Of a stretch of DNA of 41,915 nucleotides, positions 26,517-35,905 are shown piece by piece; positions within the stretch are counted from its first letter, which is position 1, and the number at the start of each line of letters is the position of its first letter. A program made the position numbers and the translations under genes. Below the pieces are notes generated by a model. It made no database searches, was not told the DNA's origin, and saw only the letters and a list, made by a program, of their open reading frames with translations. The stretch is from Pirellula staleyi DSM 6068 (GTDB lineage Bacteria > Planctomycetota > Planctomycetia > Pirellulales > Pirellulaceae), in the NCBI GenBank assembly GCA_945870455.1, contig CAMBSL010000020.1, positions 1-41,915 on the forward strand. Direction: 5' to 3'.

Positions 26517-27308
26517 CTAGTTTGTTCCGGGACGCGTTCGTCCTCCTCCGGGGCCGCCCTGGCCGCCTGGACCACCGGGTCCACGTTGTGGAAACTCAAA
26601 CTTCCCGCCCTTCATGTCTTCCATGGTCTTCTTTTGTTCGGCGGTCAAAACACTCATTGTTTTTTCTTCGTTTTCCTTGCGCATGGCTTGGAACTTTTCT
26701 CTCATGTCTCCGCCTGCACCGCCACCGCCACCCGCGAAACCACTCATTGCACTCATCATTGCTTCGCCATTTGCCTTTTCAATTTTTGCAAGTTCGGCCT
26801 TCTGTTCATCGGTTATTTTCAGCTTGGCGGCAACCATCGCGTTCGAGAGAGTCCGAATTTCGTCTCGCTGTACGTAAAGTCCCAACAGTCGATCCATTTG
26901 CTTTGGGTCGAGGACTTCTTCCAACTTCCCCTCAAATTTGGTTTGCATCTCTGCCATCTTTGGCATGAGTTCTCGCATTTTCGTCAGATCTGGACGGCCA
27001 CCGTCCGCTAGTGCTGGCATCAGCGCCGTTCTCGCGTCTCTCATTTCTTTGGCTATTGACTCTAGCTCCTTCTTTTGATCTTCGTCGATCTTGAGTTCCG
27101 CTTGCACTTCCGTGATTTGAGTCAGCGAGAATAACCCGCCGCCTCCCATGCCGCCTCCAAATCCACCACCGCCCCACCCACCACGACCTCCACCGCCGGG
27201 ACCACCACCAGCTCCTCCACGGCCACCTTGTGCCATCGAGAGCGGCGCTGCAGCCATCAAAATGCAGCCAACCAAAAATAACCTAGACAACGCAACAGAA
27301 ATACGCAT
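26517..27308 (-). CDS. Exported Gly-rich Spy/CpxP-like (LTxxQ-type) protein
   Basis: 263 residues from the ATG at 27308, which has GAGG upstream and gives a clean signal peptide (RISVALSRLFLVGCILMAAAP, cleavage after SMAQ). The mature N-terminus is a Gly-rich run of about 40 residues. Two related helical segments follow, ELKIDEDQKKELESIAKEMR and KLKITDEQKAELAKIEKANG, and later VLTAEQKKTMEDMK; these match the repeated LTxxQ pattern of Spy/CpxP periplasmic chaperones. A Pro/Gly-rich tail ends the protein. Spy-like proteins bind misfolded envelope proteins or metals; here the role is inferred from the pattern alone. It has its own terminator. Confidence 0.75.
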   Translation of the reverse strand: MRISVALSRLFLVGCILMAAAPLSMAQGGRGGAGGGPGGGGRGGWGGGGFGGGMGGGGLFSLTQITEVQAELKIDEDQKKELESIAKEMRDARTALMPALADGGRPDLTKMRELMPKMAEMQTKFEGKLEEVLDPKQMDRLLGLYVQRDEIRTLSNAMVAAKLKITDEQKAELAKIEKANGEAMMSAMSGFAGGGGGAGGDMREKFQAMRKENEEKTMSVLTAEQKKTMEDMKGGKFEFPQRGPGGPGGQGGPGGGRTRPGTN

Positions 27309-28110
27309 TTGGTGACCTCGGGAGAGATAAACGTGACGAGAGAAGTCAATAGCACCCAAACAATGATGCCTTTGTCAGAGGAAACACGACTTCGAACGCG
27401 ACGTTTCGCCATCTTCAGAAAAAACTGAAAACTTCAAGAATTAAAACGAAAAAAGGCACCGCGAAATCTCCAAAATCAGCCGAAGGTCCTCTCCCTCCTC
27501 CAGCCAGCTTCGAATCAACCGCGGTGCCATTTGTACCGGCGAAAACATTCTGTCAAACACACACACACACGCCCAACATCAGTCTACCGTTGGTCTGAAG
27601 GGGTTGCAGTTCCCGTGCCAAACATCTGTCAAAGTGGGTTGCAAGGTGCACGAATTGGATCCACTGTGGCACCAATACCGGTTTTCGGACCCAATCCTAG
27701 ACCGAAAGGCCATTAAACTTCCGCAAAAAATTCTTTTCAGGAATTTTACGGCTTTCATTTCTCGTAAATAATCCCTTAGCAACTCTGCGGTGCACAATAA
27801 AATTGCAACCAGCATGCCTGTAAAGCAAGCAGACTGACGATCGCCTCCTAGTTTGCTCCGTTGGTACCCAGGCAACGATCGACGAATGGTCGGACCAACG
27901 AAGAATGACGATTAACGCAAACAATTGGTGACAATTTCTCCGCAATCGAAACAAAATCGACGAATGGCTCGTCACCCTGCTTTACTTCCAAGTCAGTACG
28001 TAGATACTTGCGACCCGCAAAGATATTTGCGACCCGGTGTAGTGCAGACCCGTGTAGTGCAAGAGACTCACTATCAGCTGCTTGCTGTTCTCCACTTTTA
28101 GGAAGATTCG
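27309..28110. other. Long divergent gap, no gene called
   Basis: About 800 bases between the diverging Gly-rich and TIM-barrel genes. Short overlapping open frames on the minus strand between 27579 and 28203 have no recognisable domain. A dinucleotide (AC) run is at about 27555-27571. Near 28005-28060 there are small direct repeats, TTGCGACCCG and GTGTAGTGCA, each present twice. No RNA gene was recognised. Confidence 0.45.
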
Positions 28111-28947
28111 ATGCAAACAACATGGACGACACGTCTGGCTGTTTCGGAAATTTCCACCTATCGATGGAGTTTCGAAGAAGATGTTCTTAGGTACAAGGAG
28201 CACGGCTTTACGGCGTTGGGCGTATGGAGACCCAAGCTTTCCGATTGCGGTGAAGCCAAAGGACGTGAACTCTTACTCGATAGCGGCATGAAAGTATCGT
28301 CGCTGAATTGGGCTGGAGGGTTTACGGGAAATGATGGCAGAACCTTTAGTGAAGCCATGCATGATGCGCTCGACGCAGTCGACGTGGCGTCGCAGCTTGG
28401 GGCGGATTGTCTTGTTGTTCTAGCGGGAAGTCGATCAGGCCACACACGCAATCACGCAAAACGGATCTTAACAAAAGCCCTTTCCGAACTAGCCGAAGCG
28501 GCTCAGGCAGTCGGAATCCAATTGGCCGTTGAGCCAATGCATGTCGGCTGTGCTCAAGAGTTCACGTTCTTAACCAGCATTCCGGATACCTTGGATGTGA
28601 TCGCAACCCTAGGGAGGAGCAATTGTGGCATCGTGTTTGATAGCTATCACATGGCCCAAGATCAGAACGCTATCGATTGGTTGCCTTCCATCGTTCCTTT
28701 TATACGCTTGGTGCAACTTGGAGATTCCAAACGGGCGCCGGTGGGTGAGCAAAATCGATGCTTGCTAGGCCACGGCAACGTCCCATTGCCTGCCATTGTG
28801 CAAACCATCGAAAAGTATGGTTACCGAGGATTCTACGAGGTCGAATTGCTCGGTGAAGACGTTGAGCACTTCGACTATAGCGAAGTTTTAGCCGCGTCAT
28901 TTCAAACGGTTAAAAGCTACGAGGTACGTACCGACTCCGGGGACTAG
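28111..28947 (+). CDS. Sugar phosphate isomerase/epimerase-like TIM-barrel protein (cytoplasmic)
   Basis: 278 residues without a signal peptide. The ATG at 28111 has AGGAAG five bases upstream. The AP-endonuclease-2 TIM-barrel signature is intact: AVEPMH with the first metal Glu near 149, GIVFDSYHM with the Asp-His pair, QLGDSKRAP, GHGNVPLPAIV, and the closing FYEVELLGED with the last Glu. This set of metal ligands is typical of hydroxypyruvate isomerase, inosose dehydratase and ketose 3-epimerase relatives. The exact sugar cannot be told. It differs from the Tat-exported TIM-barrel protein at 12653-13552 in location and sequence. Confidence 0.88.
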   Translation: MQTTWTTRLAVSEISTYRWSFEEDVLRYKEHGFTALGVWRPKLSDCGEAKGRELLLDSGMKVSSLNWAGGFTGNDGRTFSEAMHDALDAVDVASQLGADCLVVLAGSRSGHTRNHAKRILTKALSELAEAAQAVGIQLAVEPMHVGCAQEFTFLTSIPDTLDVIATLGRSNCGIVFDSYHMAQDQNAIDWLPSIVPFIRLVQLGDSKRAPVGEQNRCLLGHGNVPLPAIVQTIEKYGYRGFYEVELLGEDVEHFDYSEVLAASFQTVKSYEVRTDSGD

Positions 28948-29132
28948 GAAAAATGGGGTAAGTTCTCCGCATGGGTGAAGTGTGGATAGGCCACTACGAC
29001 CCGATCATGCGGTAGGAAATGAACAACCGATGCTACCCAACGTCAGATGCGTATTCCAAGTTAGCTATGCTAGCATGCGATCGCAAAGCGTTGGATTGCT
29101 ACGACACTTCCGAGTACTAGACCCGGCCCAGC

Positions 29133-30521
29133 ATGAGATTTAGCTTAACGAAACGTCAGACTTCGCTTGGCCGCAAGGCGTTGCTAATGACGGCAATTTG
29201 CCTGGGTTCACTTTCATCGGAGGGGGTCTATGCAGATGGAATGCGCAGCACTCCCGTCGTCTTAGCCATTCAAAAAGCTGAGCCCGCCGTTGTCAACATT
29301 CAAGGCAACAAAACCATTACGAACGCTTCCGTATCCGGCCAATCGACCAAGCAGGAAGTCAACGGCATGGGAACCGGCGTCATCATCGATCGCCGAGGAT
29401 ACATTATTACCAACTACCACGTGGTAGCGGAAGTCGGACGAATCGAAGTAACGCTGGCCGATGGCAGCACTTCGGTTGCCACCATGATCAATTATGATCC
29501 GGTGACCGACCTGGCATTAATTAAGATCCCGACCAAAAGGGATTTGCCAGTCATTGTTGTCGGCAGAAGCGACAACTTACTTCGTGGCGAAACCGTCATC
29601 GCAATCGGAAATCCCTTTGGCTACCAAAACACCGTCACGGTCGGGATTATCAGTGCGCTACATCGCGACATTCCCGTCAATGGAACGCAACAGTACAACG
29701 ATTTGATACAAACCAATGCCGACATCAATCCAGGGAACTCAGGTGGCCCTCTGTTGAATATTGAAGGCGAAGTCATCGGTATCAACGTGGCAGTACGCGT
29801 TGGGGCTCAGGGCATCGGTTTTGCAATTCCAATCGATACGGCTCTGGAAGTTATGGCGGATTTGGTGGCAGACCATCGAGAAGCCGGCACACACGGCTTG
29901 ACTTTTTCTCGCAATCTTGACGATAAGGGAAATCAACTCATCGTTCGCGAGTCGACTGATAACGGTTCCAATCCGAGACGAGAGATCCAGTCGGGGGATC
30001 GCGTGGAAAGCGTCGAAGGGCAAGCGGTTCGCAATCGACTTGAGCTTGAACTGGCATTGCTCGACAAGCACCAGGGAGATTCTGTTCAATTGGGTTGCGA
30101 ACGCAACGGGTCGTTAATTTCTCACTCCATCAAGTTGGCGGGGGGGAGCGTCGAAGCGGATACCAATCGAGCGGCTTGGGAACAGCTCGGGGTTCGTCTT
30201 TCCGTCGTTTCTGATTCGGCGTTAGCGTTGGTGGGCGAAGGCTACAAATACACCGGGGGGTTGAGAATCAACGAGGTGCGACCGGGAAGTCCAGCGGACA
30301 AAGCAAGACTCACCCCAGGTGACATTATTGTTGGCGTCATGGAATGGCAAACCCCTGAGTTGAAGCATCTCGCGTGGATCCTTGAGAATCCCAGCTTCCG
30401 CAGTGCTCCCACCTCAAGATATTACCTTGTGCGAAAAAGAGCTCGCATGACCGTTGCGATGGGCCTTGAATCGGCTGTGCCATCTTCGATCTCCCGGAAC
30501 GGGTCAAAAGACGTTCGATAA
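29133..30521 (+). CDS. HtrA/DegP-like trypsin-type serine protease with PDZ domains
   Basis: 462 residues. The N-terminal signal-type segment (about 14-34) sends it to the periplasm. The catalytic triad is complete: His96 in YIITNYHVV, Asp126 in TDLALIKI and Ser203 in NPGNSGGPLL. After the protease domain there is a degenerate PDZ-like region (about 265-335, SGDRVESVEGQAV) and a better C-terminal PDZ (about 345-445, GGLRINEVRPGSPADKARLTPGDIIVGV). HtrA proteases degrade or refold damaged envelope proteins. The tRNA-Gln gene follows about 80 bases downstream. Confidence 0.93.
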   Translation: MRFSLTKRQTSLGRKALLMTAICLGSLSSEGVYADGMRSTPVVLAIQKAEPAVVNIQGNKTITNASVSGQSTKQEVNGMGTGVIIDRRGYIITNYHVVAEVGRIEVTLADGSTSVATMINYDPVTDLALIKIPTKRDLPVIVVGRSDNLLRGETVIAIGNPFGYQNTVTVGIISALHRDIPVNGTQQYNDLIQTNADINPGNSGGPLLNIEGEVIGINVAVRVGAQGIGFAIPIDTALEVMADLVADHREAGTHGLTFSRNLDDKGNQLIVRESTDNGSNPRREIQSGDRVESVEGQAVRNRLELELALLDKHQGDSVQLGCERNGSLISHSIKLAGGSVEADTNRAAWEQLGVRLSVVSDSALALVGEGYKYTGGLRINEVRPGSPADKARLTPGDIIVGVMEWQTPELKHLAWILENPSFRSAPTSRYYLVRKRARMTVAMGLESAVPSSISRNGSKDVR

Positions 30522-30526
30522 TTGGG

Positions 30527-30555
30527 TTGTCAAGGTTCTAAAGAGTGTATACACT
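30527..30555 (+). promoter_or_regulatory. Candidate sigma70-type promoter of tRNA-Gln
   Basis: TTGTCA (30527-30532) and TACACT (30550-30555) are separated by 17 bases and lie about 45 bases before the tRNA. The -10 overlaps a perfect palindrome GTGTATACAC. The match is moderate. Confidence 0.35.
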
Positions 30556-30599
30556 TCGATATGAACGCGGGGAAAACCCGTTTTCGTCCGAAGAAACAC

Positions 30600-30671
30600 T
30601 GCCCCGTGGTGTAATTGGCAACACAAGTGATTTTGGTTCACTTATCCTAGGTTCGAGTCCTAGCGGGGTAG
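30600..30671 (+). tRNA. tRNA-Gln, anticodon UUG
   Basis: A full cloverleaf can be drawn. The acceptor stem TGCCCCG/CGGGGTA has one G-U pair and an initial U1-A72 pair, which is typical of bacterial tRNA-Gln. The anticodon arm AGTGA/TCACT encloses the loop TTTTGGT with anticodon TTG, and the T arm CTAGG/CCTAG encloses TTCGAGT. The discriminator is G at 30671 and the CCA end is not encoded. Confidence 0.95.
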
Positions 30672-30686
30672 CTTTTCGACCTCCAT

Positions 30687-30713
30687 AGCCCGGTCCCCAA
30701 CCGGGCTTTTTTT
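30687..30713 (+). terminator. Rho-independent terminator after tRNA-Gln
   Basis: AGCCCGGT (30687-30694) pairs with ACCGGGCT (30700-30707) around a CCCCA loop and is followed by a seven-T run. It lies 15 bases after the tRNA and about 20 bases before the DUF1015 start. Confidence 0.93.
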
Positions 30714-30734
30714 ATTTACGTGGCCCACCCAAAC

Positions 30735-32051
30735 ATGCCAAAAATTCAAGCCTTTCGCGGACTTCGCTATAATTTGGCTCAGGTGGGCTCGCTCTCGAAT
30801 TGCATTGCCCCCCCTTATGACGTAGTCGATTCCCAGCTTCAAGACCACCTTTACGGCCTGTCGCCTTTCAATTTTCTAAGGCTCGAGCTGAATCGACATG
30901 AAGAGGAAGATCTCGACGAAAACACCGTCTACCAGAGAGCGGCCAGAATCTATCGCTCGTGGCGGAACGAAGGAATTTTTCAAACCGAGCCCGATCCCGC
31001 AATTTATGTCTACCACCAAGAATTTGAGATCGCAGGCGTAAAACGAACTCGGCGTGGCTTTATGGCCCGCGTGCGGCTTCAACGATTCGGCGAAGGGAAC
31101 ATTTACCCTCACGAAGAAACGCACGCCAAAGCCAAAGACGATCGCTTGCGTTTAACCCGTGCCACACAAGCCAACTTGTCGCAAATCTTCGGTTTGTATC
31201 CAGATCCCGACAACGAAATCCAAGACATACTCGAAGCCAAGATCGCGGGCGTACATGGCCTGGAAGCGACGGATCACTTAGGGGTCGTTCATCGCATGTG
31301 GCCTATCAGCGATGTCAAAACGATTCAGCAGGTAATGGCCTTAATCGACCAGCAGGATATGTTCGTTGCCGACGGACATCATCGATACGAAACCGCTTGC
31401 AACTATCGCGACGAACTCAACGCCCAATCGCCGCTCCCGGATGCGCATCCAGCAAACTACGTTTTGACGATGCTAGTGAGCATGAGCGATCCCGGACTGG
31501 TCGTTTTGCCAACGCATCGACTGCTGTCCGGAGTTCCAGCGATGACAACCCATCAACTTCACGAGAAACTCTCGCCCTACTTTGATTGCGAACTGGTCGG
31601 AACAGGGCCTGAAAGCGCGGGTGCCGTATGGGCCGAAATGGACCGACTCGACGAGCAGTTGATATTGGCCATCTACTCCAAAGCGTCTAACGAATGGACT
31701 AGGATTTCCGCGAAACAAGCGGCCGCAGATCGTATGGCTGCAATCTCACCTGAACACTCAGCGGATTGGCAAGGCCTAGGTGTTGCCGTTTTGCATCGCC
31801 TAGTGTTCGAAGATCTTCTCGGCCTAGAACACATGCCGAAGCCCACGTATGTACATCTTGTCCAAGAAGTCATCGATGGTCTCAACGGCCAATTGGAAGG
31901 AAATCTGGAATATCCACTGGGCGCAATGGTGATGCCCGCCACAATCGAGCACATCCGAACCGTATCGCTCCACCAAGAACGTATGCCTGCCAAAAGCACC
32001 TACTTCTACCCAAAGCTCGTCTCGGGGTTGGTCGTACACCCGCTGGCATAA
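30735..32051 (+). CDS. DUF1015 family protein
   Basis: 438 residues from the ATG at 30735; a GTG at 30720 is also in frame but touches the tRNA terminator. Family landmarks are clear: an N-terminal QAFRGLRYN, CIAPPYDVV, FNFLRLEL, YPHEETHAKAKDDRLRL, FGLYPDP and the highly conserved FVADGHHRYETA. DUF1015 proteins are widespread in bacteria and archaea and often adjacent to serine-biosynthesis genes, but I know of no established activity; the conserved His/Asp cluster suggests a phosphate- or metal-related enzyme (inference). The Coq4-like gene starts one base after its stop, so the two are probably cotranslated. Confidence 0.9.
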   Translation: MPKIQAFRGLRYNLAQVGSLSNCIAPPYDVVDSQLQDHLYGLSPFNFLRLELNRHEEEDLDENTVYQRAARIYRSWRNEGIFQTEPDPAIYVYHQEFEIAGVKRTRRGFMARVRLQRFGEGNIYPHEETHAKAKDDRLRLTRATQANLSQIFGLYPDPDNEIQDILEAKIAGVHGLEATDHLGVVHRMWPISDVKTIQQVMALIDQQDMFVADGHHRYETACNYRDELNAQSPLPDAHPANYVLTMLVSMSDPGLVVLPTHRLLSGVPAMTTHQLHEKLSPYFDCELVGTGPESAGAVWAEMDRLDEQLILAIYSKASNEWTRISAKQAAADRMAAISPEHSADWQGLGVAVLHRLVFEDLLGLEHMPKPTYVHLVQEVIDGLNGQLEGNLEYPLGAMVMPATIEHIRTVSLHQERMPAKSTYFYPKLVSGLVVHPLA

Positions 32052-32052
32052 G

Positions 32053-32616
32053 ATGCACAATTTACAGACAATTCATCCTTCCTCAATACTCCGAAACCTA
32101 ATCGGAATGTTGATTGCGAACACAAAGGATTTCCTCGTCGTCAGGCCTTTGCAGATGCTATTTCCGCGTGGTCGATACGAGCAGAAGCTGAAACTTTTGC
32201 GATTGTTGCCTGAGCACACCGTTGGCAATGACCTAGCTAAAATGCTGGATGCCAAGGGGCTGAAACTGATCCCCGGCTTTGAAAGGCATGATTTGAATCA
32301 CTTGATTCTTGGCTACGGCATGGAGCCAGAGGAAGAGCTTTGTATGCAAGCCTATTTGGTGGGTAATGCCTATTACAAACTTCATTGTTGCCTGTTTCTT
32401 AGCTCTGCTGTTTTACTGCCGTGCCTCTGGAAAACACTCTTCGCTCATTACAAATTAGGAAAACAGAGGGAATCACTCTCTTCGTTGTCGCTTCAGGAAT
32501 GCATGACCGAAAGAACGGAATGGGTGATTCGGAAGTATCGTGCTACCACTGGTAATGGAACCAGCCCGGAGCTTTTGGATCGCCAACACCTTTCGGTAGC
32601 ACTGCTCGTGAGCTGA
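32053..32616 (+). CDS. Coq4-like protein
   Basis: 187 residues. At 79-95 the protein has His79-Asp80, His83 and Glu95, which fits the HDxxH-x11-E zinc-ligand motif of Coq4, a protein of ubiquinone biosynthesis. The surrounding GFERHDLNHLILGYG also resembles Coq4. A hydrophobic segment at about 104-125 may contact a membrane lipid, as Coq4 does. Planctomycetes generally use menaquinone, so the role is probably not ubiquinone synthesis (inference). The start is one base after the DUF1015 stop. Confidence 0.65.
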   Translation: MHNLQTIHPSSILRNLIGMLIANTKDFLVVRPLQMLFPRGRYEQKLKLLRLLPEHTVGNDLAKMLDAKGLKLIPGFERHDLNHLILGYGMEPEEELCMQAYLVGNAYYKLHCCLFLSSAVLLPCLWKTLFAHYKLGKQRESLSSLSLQECMTERTEWVIRKYRATTGNGTSPELLDRQHLSVALLVS

Positions 32617-32991
32617 GCTGAGCGGAAGTCGAGTTCAAAATGCCTTCCGTCCGGCTTGCCCGGGCGGAGACTGCAATTGACAGCTACCTTGAAATACCCT
32701 TTATGCTGTGCTCTCCGTTGGCCTTGTGCCAGCGGAAGCACGTGAAGGCAAGCTTGTGCAAAAACGTTGCTACCACCCGGATAAACCGGACGGAGTGCTT
32801 CGAACGCTACGTTTCGTTTATGTAGCTGCCAGTTGTGGTCCCGCTGGCATAAAGCCAGCGGAAACCTCTCCCCTCCACTATCTCTTACTTTCACTTTCAG
32901 AATATCTAGCCCCTGTTTCGAACGCATGTGTGGTTTTGGTTTCCAGCCCCTCGGCTTGGGCTAGGGCAAAAGTTCGTTTGGCGAAGTCGAA
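32617..32991. other. Non-coding gap with REP-like palindromes
   Basis: No gene is called. CCGCTGGC (32841-32848) and GCCAGCGG (32854-32861) form a perfect eight-base hairpin, and a related GCCAGCGGAAGC appears near 32730. A minus-strand open frame at 32493-32927 crosses this repeat and runs antisense to the Coq4-like gene; its Arg/Gln/Gly-rich product looks like translated repeat DNA. Confidence 0.5.
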
Positions 32992-35712
32992 TTACTTGAG
33001 CTGAAAGACCTGAACATCGCTTGCGATCGGGACTGCGAATTGCTTTCCGTCGCGAGAGATTGCTAACGACTGAATATTGGAATACTGTCTTAATATTTGT
33101 ACAGCCTGTAGTTTGGATTGTTTGACGTCCCAAATGTTCACCTTGCCGTTTCCTCCACTAATGAGTGTCTTGGCATCGGTTGTGAACTGCATCGACCACT
33201 GGATCTCCTTCTGCGTTAGCCTGGGCAGCTCATCGCCAGATTTAAGATTCCAAATTCGAATATCGTACGAGTCACCGACAGCCACATACTCCGCGTTGGC
33301 CGAAAACGCTGCTGCTTGGCCGTTGGCCCAACTATCGGTCAATTTCATTTCACTAATGACTTTCTTTTTCGCCAGGTCATATTGAACCAGCTTGGAACCA
33401 TCGGTTGCGTATGCGATTTGAGATTTGGGCTGCAAATGAACCGCCTTAATCGGGCCATCAAATCCGGAGATGATTGCGACAACATCTCCCGAAGCAATGT
33501 TCCAACAGAAAACCTTTTTCGATTGATCACCAGACAAAACATGCTTTCCATCGTCGGAGATCGAAAGGCATTTGATTTCCGTGGAGTGTCCGGAAAACGT
33601 AGTAGTCTCTTTTAATGTCCCGTTGATCCCAATCGAGAAGACCTGTATTACTCCGCGAAAGCCACCCACAACGAGCGTCTTCCCATCTGGAGAGAACGCG
33701 CAAACTTGCAGCGGGCCGACCTTGTTCAATTTTTCTTTTGAACTGGCTTTGGATTTGTTTCGGAGGCTGAGGATGACCACGGATTCATCAATTTTAACCC
33801 CTGCCAAAAGTTGGCCATCAGGGGAAAAATCCATTCCCTTTACTCCCCAAGCCAGGTCGGTAAATTTCGCGATCTCGGGAAACTTGTTTTTCTCCATAGC
33901 CTCTTGGATTTCCGCGTTTCGGTCGAGTTTGTTTTTTGACGAGGTTGAACTTGGCTCCCTAGTACTTCGCGGCGATGACGCCTTTAAGCTGTTGGGTTTG
34001 GGTTCACGGGGAGCTGGCTTGACCGCAGTGGATGCAACCCTGTCTTCAGCTATCTTCGGCATGCTATTGACGAGCCAATCGATCGCTTCAAGCTCGATTG
34101 CGATTTGGCCAGCCAAACCGTTGGGGATGGTTCGGAGAAACGAGCTGAGCATGTCGCCCGCCTTCGGCTTTGACTTTTCATCGCTCGTTGCAAAAGGCGA
34201 ACCGACACCTGACAACAACTGCGATACGCTGAATTCGGTCGTATAAATGGCATCGTTGTTCTTTTTGCCAAAGGTTGCGTTTCGAGTGTTGTCGAGGGCC
34301 TTCTTTAACTCGCCCACAGGCGATTCTCCGGTAGCAAACATCAATACTTCTTTCGATACGCCGATTGCGATGCGGATTTCCTCGGGCAAAGGACCGATAT
34401 TCGTGTCAGAATTCTTTGCAATTCCGCCCATCTTCAAGACTAAAAGGTGAATTGTCACGCCCATGTGCTTTTCGACACCCATTTCGACCTGTCCGGAATC
34501 AGGTCGCTTTTGAAAAGTCTTTTTCATCTCCATTAGTATCGTTTCTATCCGATTCGTCTCGACCGCACGAATCATGGAGATCGTCTCCGACTGCTTTCGA
34601 CCGCTGAGCAAAAGCGCATCCAAGTTTCCAGATTGGAGAGTCGACAAAAGCATTGCCGATGCCTCATCGAAGATGATTTGTTTTGACTCAGATGAAAAAC
34701 CCAAATCGTGCCCGGAGTTCACAAAGCCTTCTTTCCATTGCCTTTCTTCTTCCTTGAAGCGAGCCATTGCGAAATCGATGATGAACTTGGGCAACCGAAT
34801 CTTCCAGCTTGATCGACCTGATTCCTTTTCTATTCCGAACTTACTGAACCGAGACGGAACCTCGGTCATTTGGCTGAACTCGCGCGACACATTCGAATCG
34901 GGTTCAAACAATGCATTGAATTCCAGCATGAGCTTACCCTTGGCATCGGGTAGCTTTAGTCCCAGTGTGCACTGGTTTGTACCGTTGCCCCAATCTTCAA
35001 GTCGTTCTAGCAACTCTTTCTCGAACATCGCTTCCGACTCCGTTTTGTCGAGTGGTTCCTCAGAGAAAGGAGAGGTACGATTCCAAGGTCGCTTCACTTC
35101 GTCTAGCAACTCCGCGCGCAAAGACGGCGGAACTTGCTTTGGCTGGAACGAACCAAATAAATCGTATTGGTCTTGGACGGGCAAAAGGAAACGATCCAGG
35201 TTTTGCGGGATCTTGGTAAAGTCAACCGTTTGACTGCCGACGACTACGAGCCAACCGTTTCGTTCGATTGCCGAACATGAAAAAATGGAGGCTTGAAATT
35301 TCCAAACGCCATCCATTAATTCCGGTCGGCCGATCAACTGCATGTTACGCAATTGCGTAAGCAGTGATTGTGGGTCCATGGTCGGAACCAACAAGATAGG
35401 CTCAAACGATTTTGCACCTATCGGATTTTCTCCAAGCCCCCAAAATCCAAAAATGCCCATTGGGCGAGTACGGTCTATCGACTCGGGGACTGCGGCTAGA
35501 GCCTGCTGCACCGGATAGTTGGAACCTAAAACCTTGGTTAGCGTTTCGAAGTTTTTGGACAATTGATTCATCGCGGATACACCGCCAAAAAGAAAGGGCG
35601 CCAAGCCTTGTCCCGGGTTTTCCTGGCCACGACCGAATGGTGCATTCGCAAAGATGGACAGGGCAACGATTACCAAATACGAGTGAACGGCTATGCGGCT
35701 TTGACTCGGCAT
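32992..35712 (-). CDS. Exported protein with C-terminal WD40 propeller
   Basis: 906 residues. A signal-type segment occupies about 8-28. The first 550 residues form a domain I do not recognise, with segments such as GIFGFWGLGENPIGAKSFE, PILLVPTMDPQSLLTQLR and GWLVVVGSQTVDF. A low-complexity Ser/Lys/Pro linker follows at about 565-600. The last 300 residues form a WD40-type propeller with blades such as GMDFSPDGQLLAGVKI, VCAFSPDGKTLVVGGF, GHSTEIKCLSISDDGKHVLSG and VNIWDVKQ. The combination suggests an envelope protein that displays a binding propeller. The start is the ATG at 35712; no ribosome site is evident. Confidence 0.85.
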   Translation of the reverse strand: MPSQSRIAVHSYLVIVALSIFANAPFGRGQENPGQGLAPFLFGGVSAMNQLSKNFETLTKVLGSNYPVQQALAAVPESIDRTRPMGIFGFWGLGENPIGAKSFEPILLVPTMDPQSLLTQLRNMQLIGRPELMDGVWKFQASIFSCSAIERNGWLVVVGSQTVDFTKIPQNLDRFLLPVQDQYDLFGSFQPKQVPPSLRAELLDEVKRPWNRTSPFSEEPLDKTESEAMFEKELLERLEDWGNGTNQCTLGLKLPDAKGKLMLEFNALFEPDSNVSREFSQMTEVPSRFSKFGIEKESGRSSWKIRLPKFIIDFAMARFKEEERQWKEGFVNSGHDLGFSSESKQIIFDEASAMLLSTLQSGNLDALLLSGRKQSETISMIRAVETNRIETILMEMKKTFQKRPDSGQVEMGVEKHMGVTIHLLVLKMGGIAKNSDTNIGPLPEEIRIAIGVSKEVLMFATGESPVGELKKALDNTRNATFGKKNNDAIYTTEFSVSQLLSGVGSPFATSDEKSKPKAGDMLSSFLRTIPNGLAGQIAIELEAIDWLVNSMPKIAEDRVASTAVKPAPREPKPNSLKASSPRSTREPSSTSSKNKLDRNAEIQEAMEKNKFPEIAKFTDLAWGVKGMDFSPDGQLLAGVKIDESVVILSLRNKSKASSKEKLNKVGPLQVCAFSPDGKTLVVGGFRGVIQVFSIGINGTLKETTTFSGHSTEIKCLSISDDGKHVLSGDQSKKVFCWNIASGDVVAIISGFDGPIKAVHLQPKSQIAYATDGSKLVQYDLAKKKVISEMKLTDSWANGQAAAFSANAEYVAVGDSYDIRIWNLKSGDELPRLTQKEIQWSMQFTTDAKTLISGGNGKVNIWDVKQSKLQAVQILRQYSNIQSLAISRDGKQFAVPIASDVQVFQLK

Positions 35713-35905
35713 GATTTCTGACGGTTATGTAAATAGTTGGGTGAGCTATTGGCAGGAAATCTTGACTTCATACCAAAATATTGTAACCCTTGTTTTTAGG
35801 CCAATTGCTCAATCAAACTGAATCTAAGTTAATTCACCAAGAATTCAAATCGAACGCCAAAGGCAATCATCGTGAATTGTCTTTCGCGGACTCTGAATTT
35901 TCTCG
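35713..35905. other. Gap upstream of the WD40 gene
   Basis: No gene seen. It must hold the promoter of the WD40 gene on the minus strand, but no clear -35/-10 pair is visible. Confidence 0.35.

Noticed and set aside
32493-32927. Minus-strand gene of 144 codons
   Set aside because: It runs antisense to the Coq4-like gene and through palindromic repeat DNA; no domain is recognisable.
33572-35233. Two plus-strand open frames of over 210 codons
   Set aside because: Both are antisense to the WD40 protein gene and rich in Ser/Phe/Arg without domains.
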